64,000 nucleotides of DNA from Candidatus Zixiibacteriota bacterium (GTDB lineage: Bacteria; Zixibacteria; MSB-5A5; GN15; FEB-12): NCBI GenBank assembly GCA_035380245.1, contig DAOSXA010000002.1, positions 496,001 through 560,000 on the forward strand. The letters are read 5' to 3'. The notes under the pieces are model-generated. The model was given only the letters and a program-made list of their open reading frames with translations, made no database searches and was not told the origin of the DNA. The translations under genes and the position numbers were made by a program. Positions 25,248-33,583 of this stretch are shown here, one piece after another (positions within the stretch are counted from its first letter, which is position 1; each line of letters opens with the position of its first letter).

Positions 25248-25655
25248 CACCCGTCCGATGCCCCACCCCTCGGGTGGGAATTTTGGGGCGGCAAATCTCT
25301 CCCTCTGGTGGCCCACTCGTCCACGAGTGGGAATGAGTAGTCTTGAGTAGGTTCGGTGGCCCACCCGTCCACGGGTGGGAATGAGTCTTGAGTAGGTCAA
25401 CACTCCTGTCCGCCGAAGGCGGATCGCGTAGCGAAGTTTTGACATCTGTTCAGGAATGTTGGTGGGCGGCAGACGTCTCGTCTGCCCCTGTGCCTGCGCC
25501 CCCCTTATTCACCCCCGTCCGGTGGCCCACTCGTCCACGGGTGGGGATGAGTCTTGAGTAGATCAACACTCCTGTCCGCCGAAGGCGGATCGCGTAGCGA
25601 AGTTTTGACATCTGTTGAGGAATGTTGGTGGGCGGCAGACGTCTCGTCTGCCCCG
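25248..25655. repeat. Gap 25234-25792: two near-identical composite C+B repeats
   Basis: Two units of about 125 bases lie in tandem (about 25355-25490 and 25520-25655). Each reads: a CCCAC(C/T)CGTCCACGGGTGGG hairpin; GAGTCTTGAGTAG; a TCCGCC-GAA-GGCGGA hairpin; ATCGCGTAGCGAAGTTTTGACA; then a family B hairpin. Two shorter variants of the GGGTGGG hairpin precede them (25258-25280, 25308-25331). The remaining bases to 25792 hold no gene I can support. Confidence 0.85.
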
Positions 25656-25792
25656 TTCCCCTCGCGCCGATGCTCTGCATCGGTGCGCAATGTCCGGACG
25701 CTCCGCGTCCTTTCTCATCTCTGGATACCGGCCTTCGCCGGTATGACATATCAGGTGAATTCCTGACCGAAGAAGCTCATTCGGTGATCCCT

Positions 25793-26653
25793 CTACTTCA
25801 ACACCACTGGACGTCGCCGGTGATGAAGTTTCTTAAAGAGCAGAACAACCACATAGACCGACGCCGCCACGAGGATAATCATCGCCCCGGCCGGCAGGTC
25901 CGGCTGATAACTCACTGCCAGCCCTAAACTCGTAATCACCGCACTCGACACCACCGCCAGCAGCATGATCCCGCGTATATTCCCCGCGAACGAAGCCGCA
26001 ATCGCCACCGGCAGCGTCAGCAGCGCGATCACCAGCACGATCCCCACCACCGACACCAGCACCACCACCGTCAACGCCGTCAGTACGAGCAGCAACAGAT
26101 AATAGAGATCGACCGCCAACCCTCGCACCCGCGCAAATTCATCATCGAAACAGACCGCGTTGAACTGGTTGTGAAAAAGTAACACCAGCAGAAGCAAAAT
26201 CGCATCCAAGCCGCTGATCAGCCAAAGGTCCCCCCCGGAGACCATCAGGATATTCCCGAACAAGTAACTCATCAACTCCTGATTGTACCCCGGCGTGAGT
26301 GAGATGAAAATCACCCCGACCGCCATGCCGACCGCCCAGATCGCTCCGATCACGGTATCTTCCCGCTCCCGCGCCCGCAGCGACACCCAGCCGATTATCA
26401 GCGCCGACACCAACGCCCCGACCATCGCCCCGTACAGCGGCGTCAGCCATTCCCAGCCGTGTACCGCTGCCAGCCAACGCGCCAGCCCCATGCCGCCCAG
26501 GACCGAATGAGCGATCCCACCCGCCAGGTAGGTAATGCGCCGGACCACCACATAAGTCCCCACTACGCCGCAGGCCACCGAAGCCAGCAACCCGGCCAGC
26601 AGGGCATTTTGCAAAAAGGCATGATGCCCGAGCGCTGTAAAAAACTCAGTCAT
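25793..26653 (-). CDS. Metal ABC transporter permease (ZnuB/MntB family)
   Basis: A 286-residue inner-membrane protein with about eight helices, of the ABC-3 family that imports zinc or manganese. Typical parts are LQNALLAGLLASVACGVVGTYVV near the N-terminus, GGIAHSVLGGMGLA (about 48-61) and the later VVSVVGIVLVIALLTLPVAIA. I chose ATG 26653 with AAGGA seven bases upstream; starts further upstream would lie inside the ATPase gene. It overlaps the ATPase gene by eight bases. Substrate: zinc or manganese, from operon context. Confidence 0.93.
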   Translation of the reverse strand: MTEFFTALGHHAFLQNALLAGLLASVACGVVGTYVVVRRITYLAGGIAHSVLGGMGLARWLAAVHGWEWLTPLYGAMVGALVSALIIGWVSLRAREREDTVIGAIWAVGMAVGVIFISLTPGYNQELMSYLFGNILMVSGGDLWLISGLDAILLLLVLLFHNQFNAVCFDDEFARVRGLAVDLYYLLLLVLTALTVVVLVSVVGIVLVIALLTLPVAIAASFAGNIRGIMLLAVVSSAVITSLGLAVSYQPDLPAGAMIILVAASVYVVVLLFKKLHHRRRPVVLK

Positions 26654-27410
26654 GCGGATGTCCTTTCTCTTGTACATCATGGCGAACGATCCGCAAATCT
26701 CCGGGACCGTAGAGCGCCTTGAGCAAGTCATCGGAGAGCTTACCGGTCGGATGGACATGCACATTTTTCTTAACGCAGATCACCTGCTCCACCGACTCCG
26801 CCACGAAGGCCGGGTCGTGCGAGATAAGAACTATCGCTATTTTTTCATTGAGCTTCTGGAGTAACTTGTATAATTCCGACTGCACCAGCGGATCGAGATT
26901 GGCCGTCGGTTCATCAAGAATCAAACACTCCGGCTGCACCGCTAAAGCACGCGCCACGAACAACCGCCGCTGTTGCCCTCCGGACAACTCCGAGAACTCC
27001 CGCTCCGCTAAACCGTCAAGTCCCACTTGCGCCAACGATTCCTCCGCTATCCGTCGATCTTCCCTCGAATAGAATCCAAAACGATTGGACGGTCCCAATC
27101 GTCCCATCAGAACCACATCAATGGCTCGAGCCGGGTAATTGCGGTCAAGATCGAGCCGTTGCGGCATATAACCGATCCGACCTCGTGCGGCTGAGGGTGG
27201 CCCTCCAAATACACGAACCAGTCCCTGAGTCGGTTGAACCAGTCCGAGGATCAACTTCACCAGCGTTGTTTTCCCGCCGCCGTTGGGACCGACGATCCAG
27301 CCGAACTCCCGCTCGTGTACGTGCAGCGAGACATCTTCGAGCACATACTCACCGTTGTAGCGAAAATAAACATGCTCGAATTCGATTATCGGATGACAGT
27401 CCATACTCAT
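26646..27410 (-). CDS. Metal ABC transporter ATP-binding protein (ZnuC family)
   Basis: A 254-residue ABC ATPase. Walker A GPNGGGKTT is at about residues 39-47, signature ELSGGQQRRLFVARAL at about 139-154, Walker B CLILDEPTANLDP at about 160-172, and the switch His in LISHDPAFV. It energises import through the adjacent permease at the cytoplasmic face. It overlaps both neighbours (four bases with the binding-protein gene, eight with the permease gene). Confidence 0.94.
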   Translation of the reverse strand: MSMDCHPIIEFEHVYFRYNGEYVLEDVSLHVHEREFGWIVGPNGGGKTTLVKLILGLVQPTQGLVRVFGGPPSAARGRIGYMPQRLDLDRNYPARAIDVVLMGRLGPSNRFGFYSREDRRIAEESLAQVGLDGLAEREFSELSGGQQRRLFVARALAVQPECLILDEPTANLDPLVQSELYKLLQKLNEKIAIVLISHDPAFVAESVEQVICVKKNVHVHPTGKLSDDLLKALYGPGDLRIVRHDVQEKGHPHD

Positions 27411-28285
27411 TGCCCCCGGCTACTAAGTCCTTCTTTGATGCGAGAAGCTATCTCGTGAAGATTGTCGATATAATCCCGCGCCAGGGGATCGATCGGCACC
27501 ACCACCGCCCCGATTGCCTCGGCAATAGCCTGTGCGCTTTTCTGTGAAAACTGCGGCTGAACGAAAATCACTTTAACCTGTTCGGCCCGCGCCCGGTCGA
27601 TCAAATCCGCCAACTGCCGCGCCGAAGGCTCTTTTCCCTCGATCTCCACGGCTACCTGCTTCAGCCCGAAAGCCCGGCAGAAATAACCGTACGCCGGATG
27701 GAACACGTACAGGGTTCTGTTCGACAATCCCTCCAGGCTGGCGGCCACTTCGGTCTTAACCGAATCCAGTCGCTCACAGAAAACGGTGCGCCCCGCTTCC
27801 AGACTATGGATACGCTCAGGTGCTATTTCCTTCAACGCCTGGGCTATCGTCCCGGCCATGATTTTGACGTTATCGGGATCGAGCCAGACATGCGGATCGT
27901 ATTCACCGTGGTCGTGATGATCCGGGTTTTCATGTTCGGACTCTTCGGTTTTGATCAAATCGATGCCCTGTCGAAGGTCGACTATTTTCAAACCGGTTTT
28001 CATCTCCGCCAGTTTTTCAACGAGTCGCTGTTCGAACGGCATTCCGGTAACGAAAAGCAGATCCGCCTCGACCAGTCGCGCCATTTGCTGAGGCGTCGGC
28101 TCGAACGTCGCCGGCGACTGCCCCGGTCCCACCAGCACTTCGGCCTCGATCCCGTATCCCGACACCTGCTCCACGAAATCGGCTAACGGCAGAATACTCA
28201 CGAAACAACTGGGATCTTTCGCCTCTGTTATGCCCCCCAGGAGAACAACCATCGCCAACCCAGCTATGAAAATCGCACGTTTCAT
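27407..28285 (-). CDS. Metal ABC transporter substrate-binding protein (ZnuA-like)
   Basis: A 292-residue periplasmic cluster A-I metal-binding protein with a signal peptide (MKRAIFIAGLAMVVLLGGITEA). A His-rich loop (His118, 123, 124, 126) precedes DPHVWLDP with the ligand His132, as in zinc-type ZnuA. Unusually, the first ligand motif, normally with PH(T/D), reads GPGQSPATFEPTP (about 53-65), so the His is Ala. Later ligand regions include FHPAYGYFCRAFG. It sits between the RHH regulator and the ATPase genes. Zinc is likely, but the missing His leaves the metal open. Confidence 0.92.
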   Translation of the reverse strand: MKRAIFIAGLAMVVLLGGITEAKDPSCFVSILPLADFVEQVSGYGIEAEVLVGPGQSPATFEPTPQQMARLVEADLLFVTGMPFEQRLVEKLAEMKTGLKIVDLRQGIDLIKTEESEHENPDHHDHGEYDPHVWLDPDNVKIMAGTIAQALKEIAPERIHSLEAGRTVFCERLDSVKTEVAASLEGLSNRTLYVFHPAYGYFCRAFGLKQVAVEIEGKEPSARQLADLIDRARAEQVKVIFVQPQFSQKSAQAIAEAIGAVVVPIDPLARDYIDNLHEIASRIKEGLSSRGQ

Positions 28286-28288
28286 TGC

Positions 28289-28591
28289 CTACCCCCTTTT
28301 CCGGCTATGTACCTTCTCGCTCGTTTTTTTGCCGGCCGAACAAGTCAAATAAGTCTGATGACAGTCATCGCATTCTTTAACTTCATGGTTGCGGCTAAAG
28401 TTCTGCCAATGTCGCCGTTGATCCGGCGTGAGGACACCCGTGCCGCGACACAGTGGGCAAGTGGAATCGAGCGCCGCAATCACCGCCCGACGGATAAAAT
28501 CGGACCGGTTGTCGATCCCTTTCATCGCTTCTTTAAGCGTTTCGTCAACCTTGAAGCTCAGTATTTCGGATTTTCCGTTTTTCAACGCCAT
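28289..28591 (-). CDS. RHH regulator with C-terminal zinc-binding motif, heading the metal-import operon
   Basis: A 100-residue protein. Residues about 9-42 look like a ribbon-helix-helix DNA-binding domain (ILSFKVDETLKEAMKG, NRSDFIRRAVIAAL). The C-terminal half has a Cys/His array fit for metal: Cys45, Cys48, His61, His69, Cys74, Cys77, His78, Cys84. ATG 28591 is preceded by AGGAG six bases upstream; an earlier in-frame start at 28633 would lie in the operator. The gene is four bases upstream of the znuA-like gene, so it probably senses zinc and represses its own operon. That role is inference. Confidence 0.8.
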   Translation of the reverse strand: MALKNGKSEILSFKVDETLKEAMKGIDNRSDFIRRAVIAALDSTCPLCRGTGVLTPDQRRHWQNFSRNHEVKECDDCHQTYLTCSAGKKTSEKVHSRKRG

Positions 28592-28623
28592 ATTATTCTC
28601 CTGCAGATCGAGCTCATCGCCGA

Positions 28624-28652
28624 AGTAATACAACGTATTACTCGGCTGTCAA
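28624..28652 (-). promoter_or_regulatory. Promoter with overlapping palindromic operator for the metal-import operon
   Basis: On the minus strand TTGACA (28652-28647), 16-base spacer, TATTAC (28630-28625). A perfect palindrome, AGTAATAC (28624-28631)/AAC/GTATTACT (28635-28642), covers the -10 and part of the spacer. The 8-bp arms and 3-bp centre suit a dimeric RHH repressor, and the only candidate binder is the product of the next gene. Confidence 0.65.
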
Positions 28653-28681
28653 GTTCAAGATTTGTAATAAATGGCCCTCAC

Positions 28682-28718
28682 GATATTATTGCGAAATATA
28701 CAGCAATCGAATAATATC
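28682..28718. repeat. Long interrupted inverted repeat upstream of the metal-import operon
   Basis: GATATTATT (28682-28690) and AATAATATC (28710-28718) are perfect arms; inside them ATTGC and GCAAT also pair, with a CG bulge. It is 30 bases upstream of the -35 box. It could be a second regulator site or a hairpin at the end of the USP-side region; no T-tract is present. Confidence 0.45.
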
Positions 28719-28834
28719 TCTTTCCAGTCTATTTATGGATTGGATCACTTTCCCGGTAATGACTACTGTTGAAATCCGTGCCCTGATAACGTGCCCGTTC
28801 ACTCCCCTTCCCCCTTTGTACACTGTCGTTTATT

Positions 28835-29245
28835 TTACCGGCTTGGCCGAACGATCAACAGCGGCACATTGATCTTGTGTTTGAGTGTACGCGAGACACT
28901 CCCGAACAGCAGCTTCCCGACAAACGAATGTCCGTGTGTGGCCATCGCGACCAGATCGTAGTCGTGTTCGTCTATTTCTTTCAGAATCTGCTCATCCGGT
29001 TCACCGCTGCGCACGATCGCCTCCACCTCGATCCCCTCATCTCGCAGGCGTTTCAGATGAACCGACAGCGCCGCTTCGGCCTGCTCGCGCAACGCCCGGT
29101 CCTGATCCAGCGTGTGCGAGTGCACGACATGAATAAGAAACACCTTCGCTTTGTTCTGCCGGGCGAGTTTGGAAACATGATCGACGATGAAATCATCAAC
29201 CTCGGAACAGTCCATTGCCACCAGGATATTGCGATAGACCTGCAT
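28835..29245 (-). CDS. Universal stress protein (UspA family)
   Basis: A 136-residue cytoplasmic Usp-domain protein. The start VYRNILVAMDCSE and the ATP-binding motif GHSFVGKLLFGSVS (about 112-125) place it in the nucleotide-binding branch. Its ribosome binding site GGAGG overlaps the last codons of the Nramp gene, and the two genes are separated by a single base, so translation is coupled. A stress role linked to metal uptake is suggested by this pairing only. Confidence 0.93.
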   Translation of the reverse strand: MQVYRNILVAMDCSEVDDFIVDHVSKLARQNKAKVFLIHVVHSHTLDQDRALREQAEAALSVHLKRLRDEGIEVEAIVRSGEPDEQILKEIDEHDYDLVAMATHGHSFVGKLLFGSVSRTLKHKINVPLLIVRPSR

Positions 29246-29246
29246 C

Positions 29247-30530
29247 TCAGCCTCCTCCGGCGATTATCGAATGAAGCAGATATAAATTCAACATGACTAC
29301 AATCACCGATATTATCACAGCCGCCGTGAACTCCCGGCGACCGCTGCGAAATTGTCCCATCAACTTCCGGTTACGACAGAGAATCAGCAACGGAATCAAC
29401 GTAAACGGTAGTTGGATGCTAAGTACCACCTGACTGAATATCAGAATATGATACGTGTCGACGGAAAACAGAATTATCAAAAACGACGGTATCGCCGTGA
29501 TGAAAATCGAGATTCTATAAAGCCACGTCCGCGGATCCTCCGGTTTGCCCAGGAATCCTGTGATTACGTTCACCTCAGCCATCGAGGAAGTTACCGAGGA
29601 GCCCACCCCGGCAAACACCAGCGCGAAAGCGAACAGGAAACCGGCCAGCGGACCGGCCAGAGGCTTGAGAGTCGCGGAGGCCTGCTCGATACTGTCGACT
29701 GCCACATTGTTGCGAAAGAATACCGCTGCGGCCACGATAATCATCGCGGAGTTTACGATCCATCCCATGATCATGGCCAGCATCGTGTCAGCCCGCTCGA
29801 AACGCAACGCCTTCATCTTCTCGTTCTCGGAGATCCCCCACTTCCGGCTGTGGATCACGTTTGAATGAAGAAAGATATTGTGCGGCATTACCACGGCACC
29901 GAGAATCGCCATTGCGACATAAACGCTGCCGCGATTGATTTTCGGGACGACCACCGCCGGAGCTAATTCGAGCCAGTCAGGATCGACAATTACCAACTCC
30001 GCTATGTAACAAAGACCGATCACACCGAGGAATCCCATCATAGTCATTTCGAGACGATGATATCGCTGCGAGATGATCAGAAATACTTCTAACAGAACGG
30101 TCAGGGCGGCGCCGACCCAAAGCGGCACACCGATCAGCAGGTTAAATCCGATCGCACCGCCGACCAGTTCAGCCACATCGGTCGCCACACAGGCGAGAAT
30201 AATCGTGATCCCGAGGAATGCCGTTACCGGTCTCGAAAACTGCTCTCGGATATTCACCGCGAGCGATTTACCGGTGGCAATCCCGAGTTTAGCCGCCATG
30301 TGCTGAATCACGATCAACATCGCCGTGCTGAGCGTGATTACCCAGAGGAGGTCATAACCGAACCGCGAGCCTCCCTCGATATTGGTGGCCCAGTTGCCGG
30401 GATCGATGAATCCCACCGTCACGAGAAATCCCGGTCCGAGGAAACTCAGGAGTGTTTTAAGCGGGAACTTCTTCTCGGTTTTGGCCGCCGCGGCATCGTT
30501 TTGACTCATGCCAGGGAGCATAGCTTTCAT
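29247..30530 (-). CDS. Nramp family divalent metal transporter
   Basis: An inner-membrane Nramp/MntH-like proton-coupled metal importer of 427 residues from the chosen start. The metal-site motif FIDPGNWATN of helix 1 and the MPHNIFLHS motif of helix 6 are both intact, which supports transport of Mn, Fe or similar ions. About eleven helices are predicted. I chose ATG 30530 (MKAMLPGMSQ); longer in-frame extensions run into repeat DNA and are not protein-like. Cotranscribed with the universal stress protein gene. Confidence 0.93.
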   Translation of the reverse strand: MKAMLPGMSQNDAAAAKTEKKFPLKTLLSFLGPGFLVTVGFIDPGNWATNIEGGSRFGYDLLWVITLSTAMLIVIQHMAAKLGIATGKSLAVNIREQFSRPVTAFLGITIILACVATDVAELVGGAIGFNLLIGVPLWVGAALTVLLEVFLIISQRYHRLEMTMMGFLGVIGLCYIAELVIVDPDWLELAPAVVVPKINRGSVYVAMAILGAVVMPHNIFLHSNVIHSRKWGISENEKMKALRFERADTMLAMIMGWIVNSAMIIVAAAVFFRNNVAVDSIEQASATLKPLAGPLAGFLFAFALVFAGVGSSVTSSMAEVNVITGFLGKPEDPRTWLYRISIFITAIPSFLIILFSVDTYHILIFSQVVLSIQLPFTLIPLLILCRNRKLMGQFRSGRREFTAAVIISVIVVMLNLYLLHSIIAGGG

Positions 30531-30636
30531 AACTGCCCCCGTCCAGATAATGTTTCCACGGCCGGCCGGGATCAAACCACCTGCGATGTTTCTCCCAATG
30601 TCTCCTCGGCGCAGGCCGGGGCTCATCTTCGGACCT

Positions 30637-30990
30637 GTGGGCGGCAGACGTCCCGGTCTGCCCCAATCTCTCCGTTGTTTGTGGGCGGCAGACGTCCTCG
30701 TCTGCCCCTTGGCGACATTCTTTTGTGGGCGGCAGACCTCCCGGTCTGCCCTTTCAGCAGCACACCCCGGAGAACGCCTTTCCCGCGAAAGAGATTGCTG
30801 ACAAACCTCAATCGCGGCGGAGACAAACCCCGCCGCTACGCGTTAAAGAATCCTAACCTCGCGTAGCGGGCGGCCTTGAATCGCCTGCATTACTGACGTG
30901 TCTTGCTGAACATCCGTACGTACGGCTTTTTCAACACTCCCGATAGCGATAGAGACAGTTCCGTAGCGCGGGTCCGTCTTCGAACCCGCG
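30637..30990. repeat. Gap 30531-31173: three family B hairpins, a family A copy and a D-like hairpin
   Basis: Family B occurs three times in a row (30637-30664, 30679-30710, 30723-30791), the last with the full GCGAAAG tail. Each hairpin differs in its centre (for example GACGTCCCGGTC versus GACGTCCTCGTC) while keeping the arms. A full family A copy follows (30814-30893), then a D-like hairpin with GTAGCGCGGGTCCG...CCCGCGC (30963-30990). From 30991 to 31173 I see no gene or clear signal. Confidence 0.85.
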
Positions 30991-31173
30991 CTTTGTGGTA
31001 AGTCGGTGTTCCGAAATGAGCGTGGGCAACACCGTGACAGATGAAAGGACAGCCATCCGCAGCTACAGGGAGGCTACCCGTTTACAATACGTCTTTCCTA
31101 TTGTAGCTAAGAGACCGAGGCCACCGGCATCTGATTTGTCAATTCGAGCCGGGGGCCATGACTCTTCTTGGAT

Positions 31174-33114
31174 CTAGCAGCCGCTGTCACATGGTATTGG
31201 TGCGGCACCACCTTCAAACATGTACCCAACCAGATACACGAGGTCCGCGATGTCAGGACCACAATCTGGATCAGTGCACCAGTTGCCATTAATGTCACTG
31301 TTGCCCTTGCAAGGCGGCACCGGTCCGCCACTGAACATGTAAGTAACTAAGTAAACCAAATCAGAAATGTCGGGGTCGGTACCACTGAGATCGATATCCG
31401 CACGCAAGGTACAACAGCAGTCACAGGCATCACCATTCCCGTCTTGATCGACATCCGTTTGATCAGGATTTGCAATGTCCGGGCAGTTGTCCTCCGGACA
31501 GGTGTTGGCCGAGAAACCGGGATTGCCGTATCCGTCTCCGTCCGTGTCGGTGCACGGATCACAAACATCGCCCACCCCATCACCATCCACATCGGCCTGA
31601 TCCGGATTGTACTCATCCGGGCAGTTATCACTTAATGAACAGAGCCAATCGCAGTCCGGATCATCACAAATGTCGATTGTCATAAGGAATATGTCCTCTC
31701 CTCCAAGCGAAGAATCGACTGGATTAACCAGCACGAAATCTGAGGACTGCGTCGAACCGGCCAAAAATAGTTGATCTCCAGAAACCTGAGCACCGTTTAT
31801 CGCATCGGCATGCTCTCCTCCTAGATAGCTGCTCCAGAGAACCTGTGAACCGCACTGGTCGAACTTGGTAATGAATCCCTCAAATGGATAAACAGTCTGA
31901 TTGTAGATACTGTCAACCGCACACAGCAACGGATAATCGGTGTCCTTTGTAAGTCCCGCGATGTAGAAGCTACCATCGGCCGATGGTTCCACGGCTTGAA
32001 TGTTAGTATAGTTGGAATTGCCACCCCAGTAGGAACTGAAAAGAACACTGTCACCAGCAGAGCTGAGGATCACAATAAATCCATCCGCTAAACCGTCAAT
32101 AGCAAAATCCAGTGGATTCACTAGTGGAAAATCGGTACATCGAGTCCTGCCTGTTATATAGAGTCTGCCGTCAACATCGGTGGCGAGAGCCGAAATATTG
32201 TCCTCATCTTCCTCAATCTGCAGAGGTGACTCACCACCGATATAGGTACAGTATACGAGCTGCAGATCAGAGGTGAATTTTGCTATGAAAGCGTCTGCAG
32301 AGTCACCAAAATGATTATCAATCGCATTGAGCAGGGGAAAGGTCGTGCCATTAGATTTCGTCATCCCTCCGAAGTATATACTGTTCTCATTGTCGAGCGT
32401 CATGGAATTGATTTCTTCAAACTCAGTTCCACCCAGGTAACTGCAGTATAAAATACTATCACCTCCCGTACTCAACTTGCATATATACGCATCGCCGTTG
32501 CCACCGTTGTACATCGGCTGTAAAGCGTCAGGAGTAACCGGAAGTCCTGGTCCAGCGAAGCCGCCTATGATAATCGCACCGTCGGGACCGACATTGACAG
32601 CACGTACAGCATTACTGCCATTAGCCCCGAAATATGTACTGAACAACAACTGCCCATCGGGAGCCAGCCTCGCAAGATATCCGTCTCCCATGTCGTAAAC
32701 AGTGCTATCGATGGCATTCAGCAATGGGAAGTCATTATTCGATCCCGTTACGCCGCCTGCGATGATGTACCCCGAACTGTCGACAGCAAGCGCATAGCCA
32801 AACTCGTCATTACTCCCGCCAAGGAAGGTTGAAAACACGATGTTTCCTTCAGGATCGAACTTGGTTATAAACGTCTCCGTTGTCCCTCCGCAAATCGAGT
32901 CAAAGGCGTTTACGAGCGGGAATTCATCTGTGTTTTCACAACAGATTTTCCCGATTATAATCACATTACCGGAATTATCCACGCACATCTCATACAGTTC
33001 TTCCGCCCCCTGTCCGCCAAAGAATGAGCTGAACTTAATTGCCTCAGCCATTGTGGTTGCGGCCAACAGCAATACACACACACACGCAAACACGCATATT
33101 TTTATGTTACTCAT
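31174..33114 (-). CDS. Secreted SBBP beta-propeller protein with thrombospondin-3 and dockerin-like C-terminus
   Basis: About 646 residues from ATG 33114, which has GGAGG just upstream and begins a clear signal peptide (MSNIKICVFACVCVLLLAAT). Residues about 27-480 hold eight or nine SBBP-type repeats (patterns like FSTFLGGSNDEFGYALAVDS and NNDFPLLNAIDS). Then come Asp-rich thrombospondin type-3 calcium repeats (DVDGDGVGDVCDPCTDTDGD) and a C-terminal pair of dockerin-like motifs (PDISDLVYLVTYMF and PDIADLVYLVGYMF, each after a D-x-N/D-x-D loop). Such C-termini are common in secreted proteins of Zixibacteria-like genomes and may be anchoring or sorting domains. Monocistronic; the sequence further upstream to 33411 is open but not protein-like. 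Confidence 0.87.
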   Translation of the reverse strand: MSNIKICVFACVCVLLLAATTMAEAIKFSSFFGGQGAEELYEMCVDNSGNVIIIGKICCENTDEFPLVNAFDSICGGTTETFITKFDPEGNIVFSTFLGGSNDEFGYALAVDSSGYIIAGGVTGSNNDFPLLNAIDSTVYDMGDGYLARLAPDGQLLFSTYFGANGSNAVRAVNVGPDGAIIIGGFAGPGLPVTPDALQPMYNGGNGDAYICKLSTGGDSILYCSYLGGTEFEEINSMTLDNENSIYFGGMTKSNGTTFPLLNAIDNHFGDSADAFIAKFTSDLQLVYCTYIGGESPLQIEEDEDNISALATDVDGRLYITGRTRCTDFPLVNPLDFAIDGLADGFIVILSSAGDSVLFSSYWGGNSNYTNIQAVEPSADGSFYIAGLTKDTDYPLLCAVDSIYNQTVYPFEGFITKFDQCGSQVLWSSYLGGEHADAINGAQVSGDQLFLAGSTQSSDFVLVNPVDSSLGGEDIFLMTIDICDDPDCDWLCSLSDNCPDEYNPDQADVDGDGVGDVCDPCTDTDGDGYGNPGFSANTCPEDNCPDIANPDQTDVDQDGNGDACDCCCTLRADIDLSGTDPDISDLVYLVTYMFSGGPVPPCKGNSDINGNWCTDPDCGPDIADLVYLVGYMFEGGAAPIPCDSGC

Positions 33115-33583
33115 GCATCCTCCCGCTTTCATACAACGGACACCGGATCTGCTTTGCAAGCGAAGACGGGTGCCCGACCCAGCGGCTCCCCCAGCAATTC
33201 CATTTATTAAGCACTTATCATTGGACTTTTTTAATGAGGTGATATCCAACAGTGAAGGGATTGTTGGAAACACCAATGGAACGAGCCTGTGGTTTCTCTG
33301 GCTGATATTCATGATTCCACCCCGAATATGGATGTTACTAATGATGTGAACCCTGCTTGGTGAGTTCGTGAGCACATGGCTAAGTATAGGTATCATTACC
33401 CATATTAGCAATGCTGAAATCCCTTACCTGTACTGGGTTTTCATGGCGAAAGTAACATTTACCCCTTCCCCCTTTTCCCCACAACTTCTGCGCACGATGC
33501 GATGCGATGTCCGTTGTTGAGTGCCGAGAATAAATCGAGCGCTACAACTCAGGGACTCGGGAAAGCACTCAAATAAAAATACG

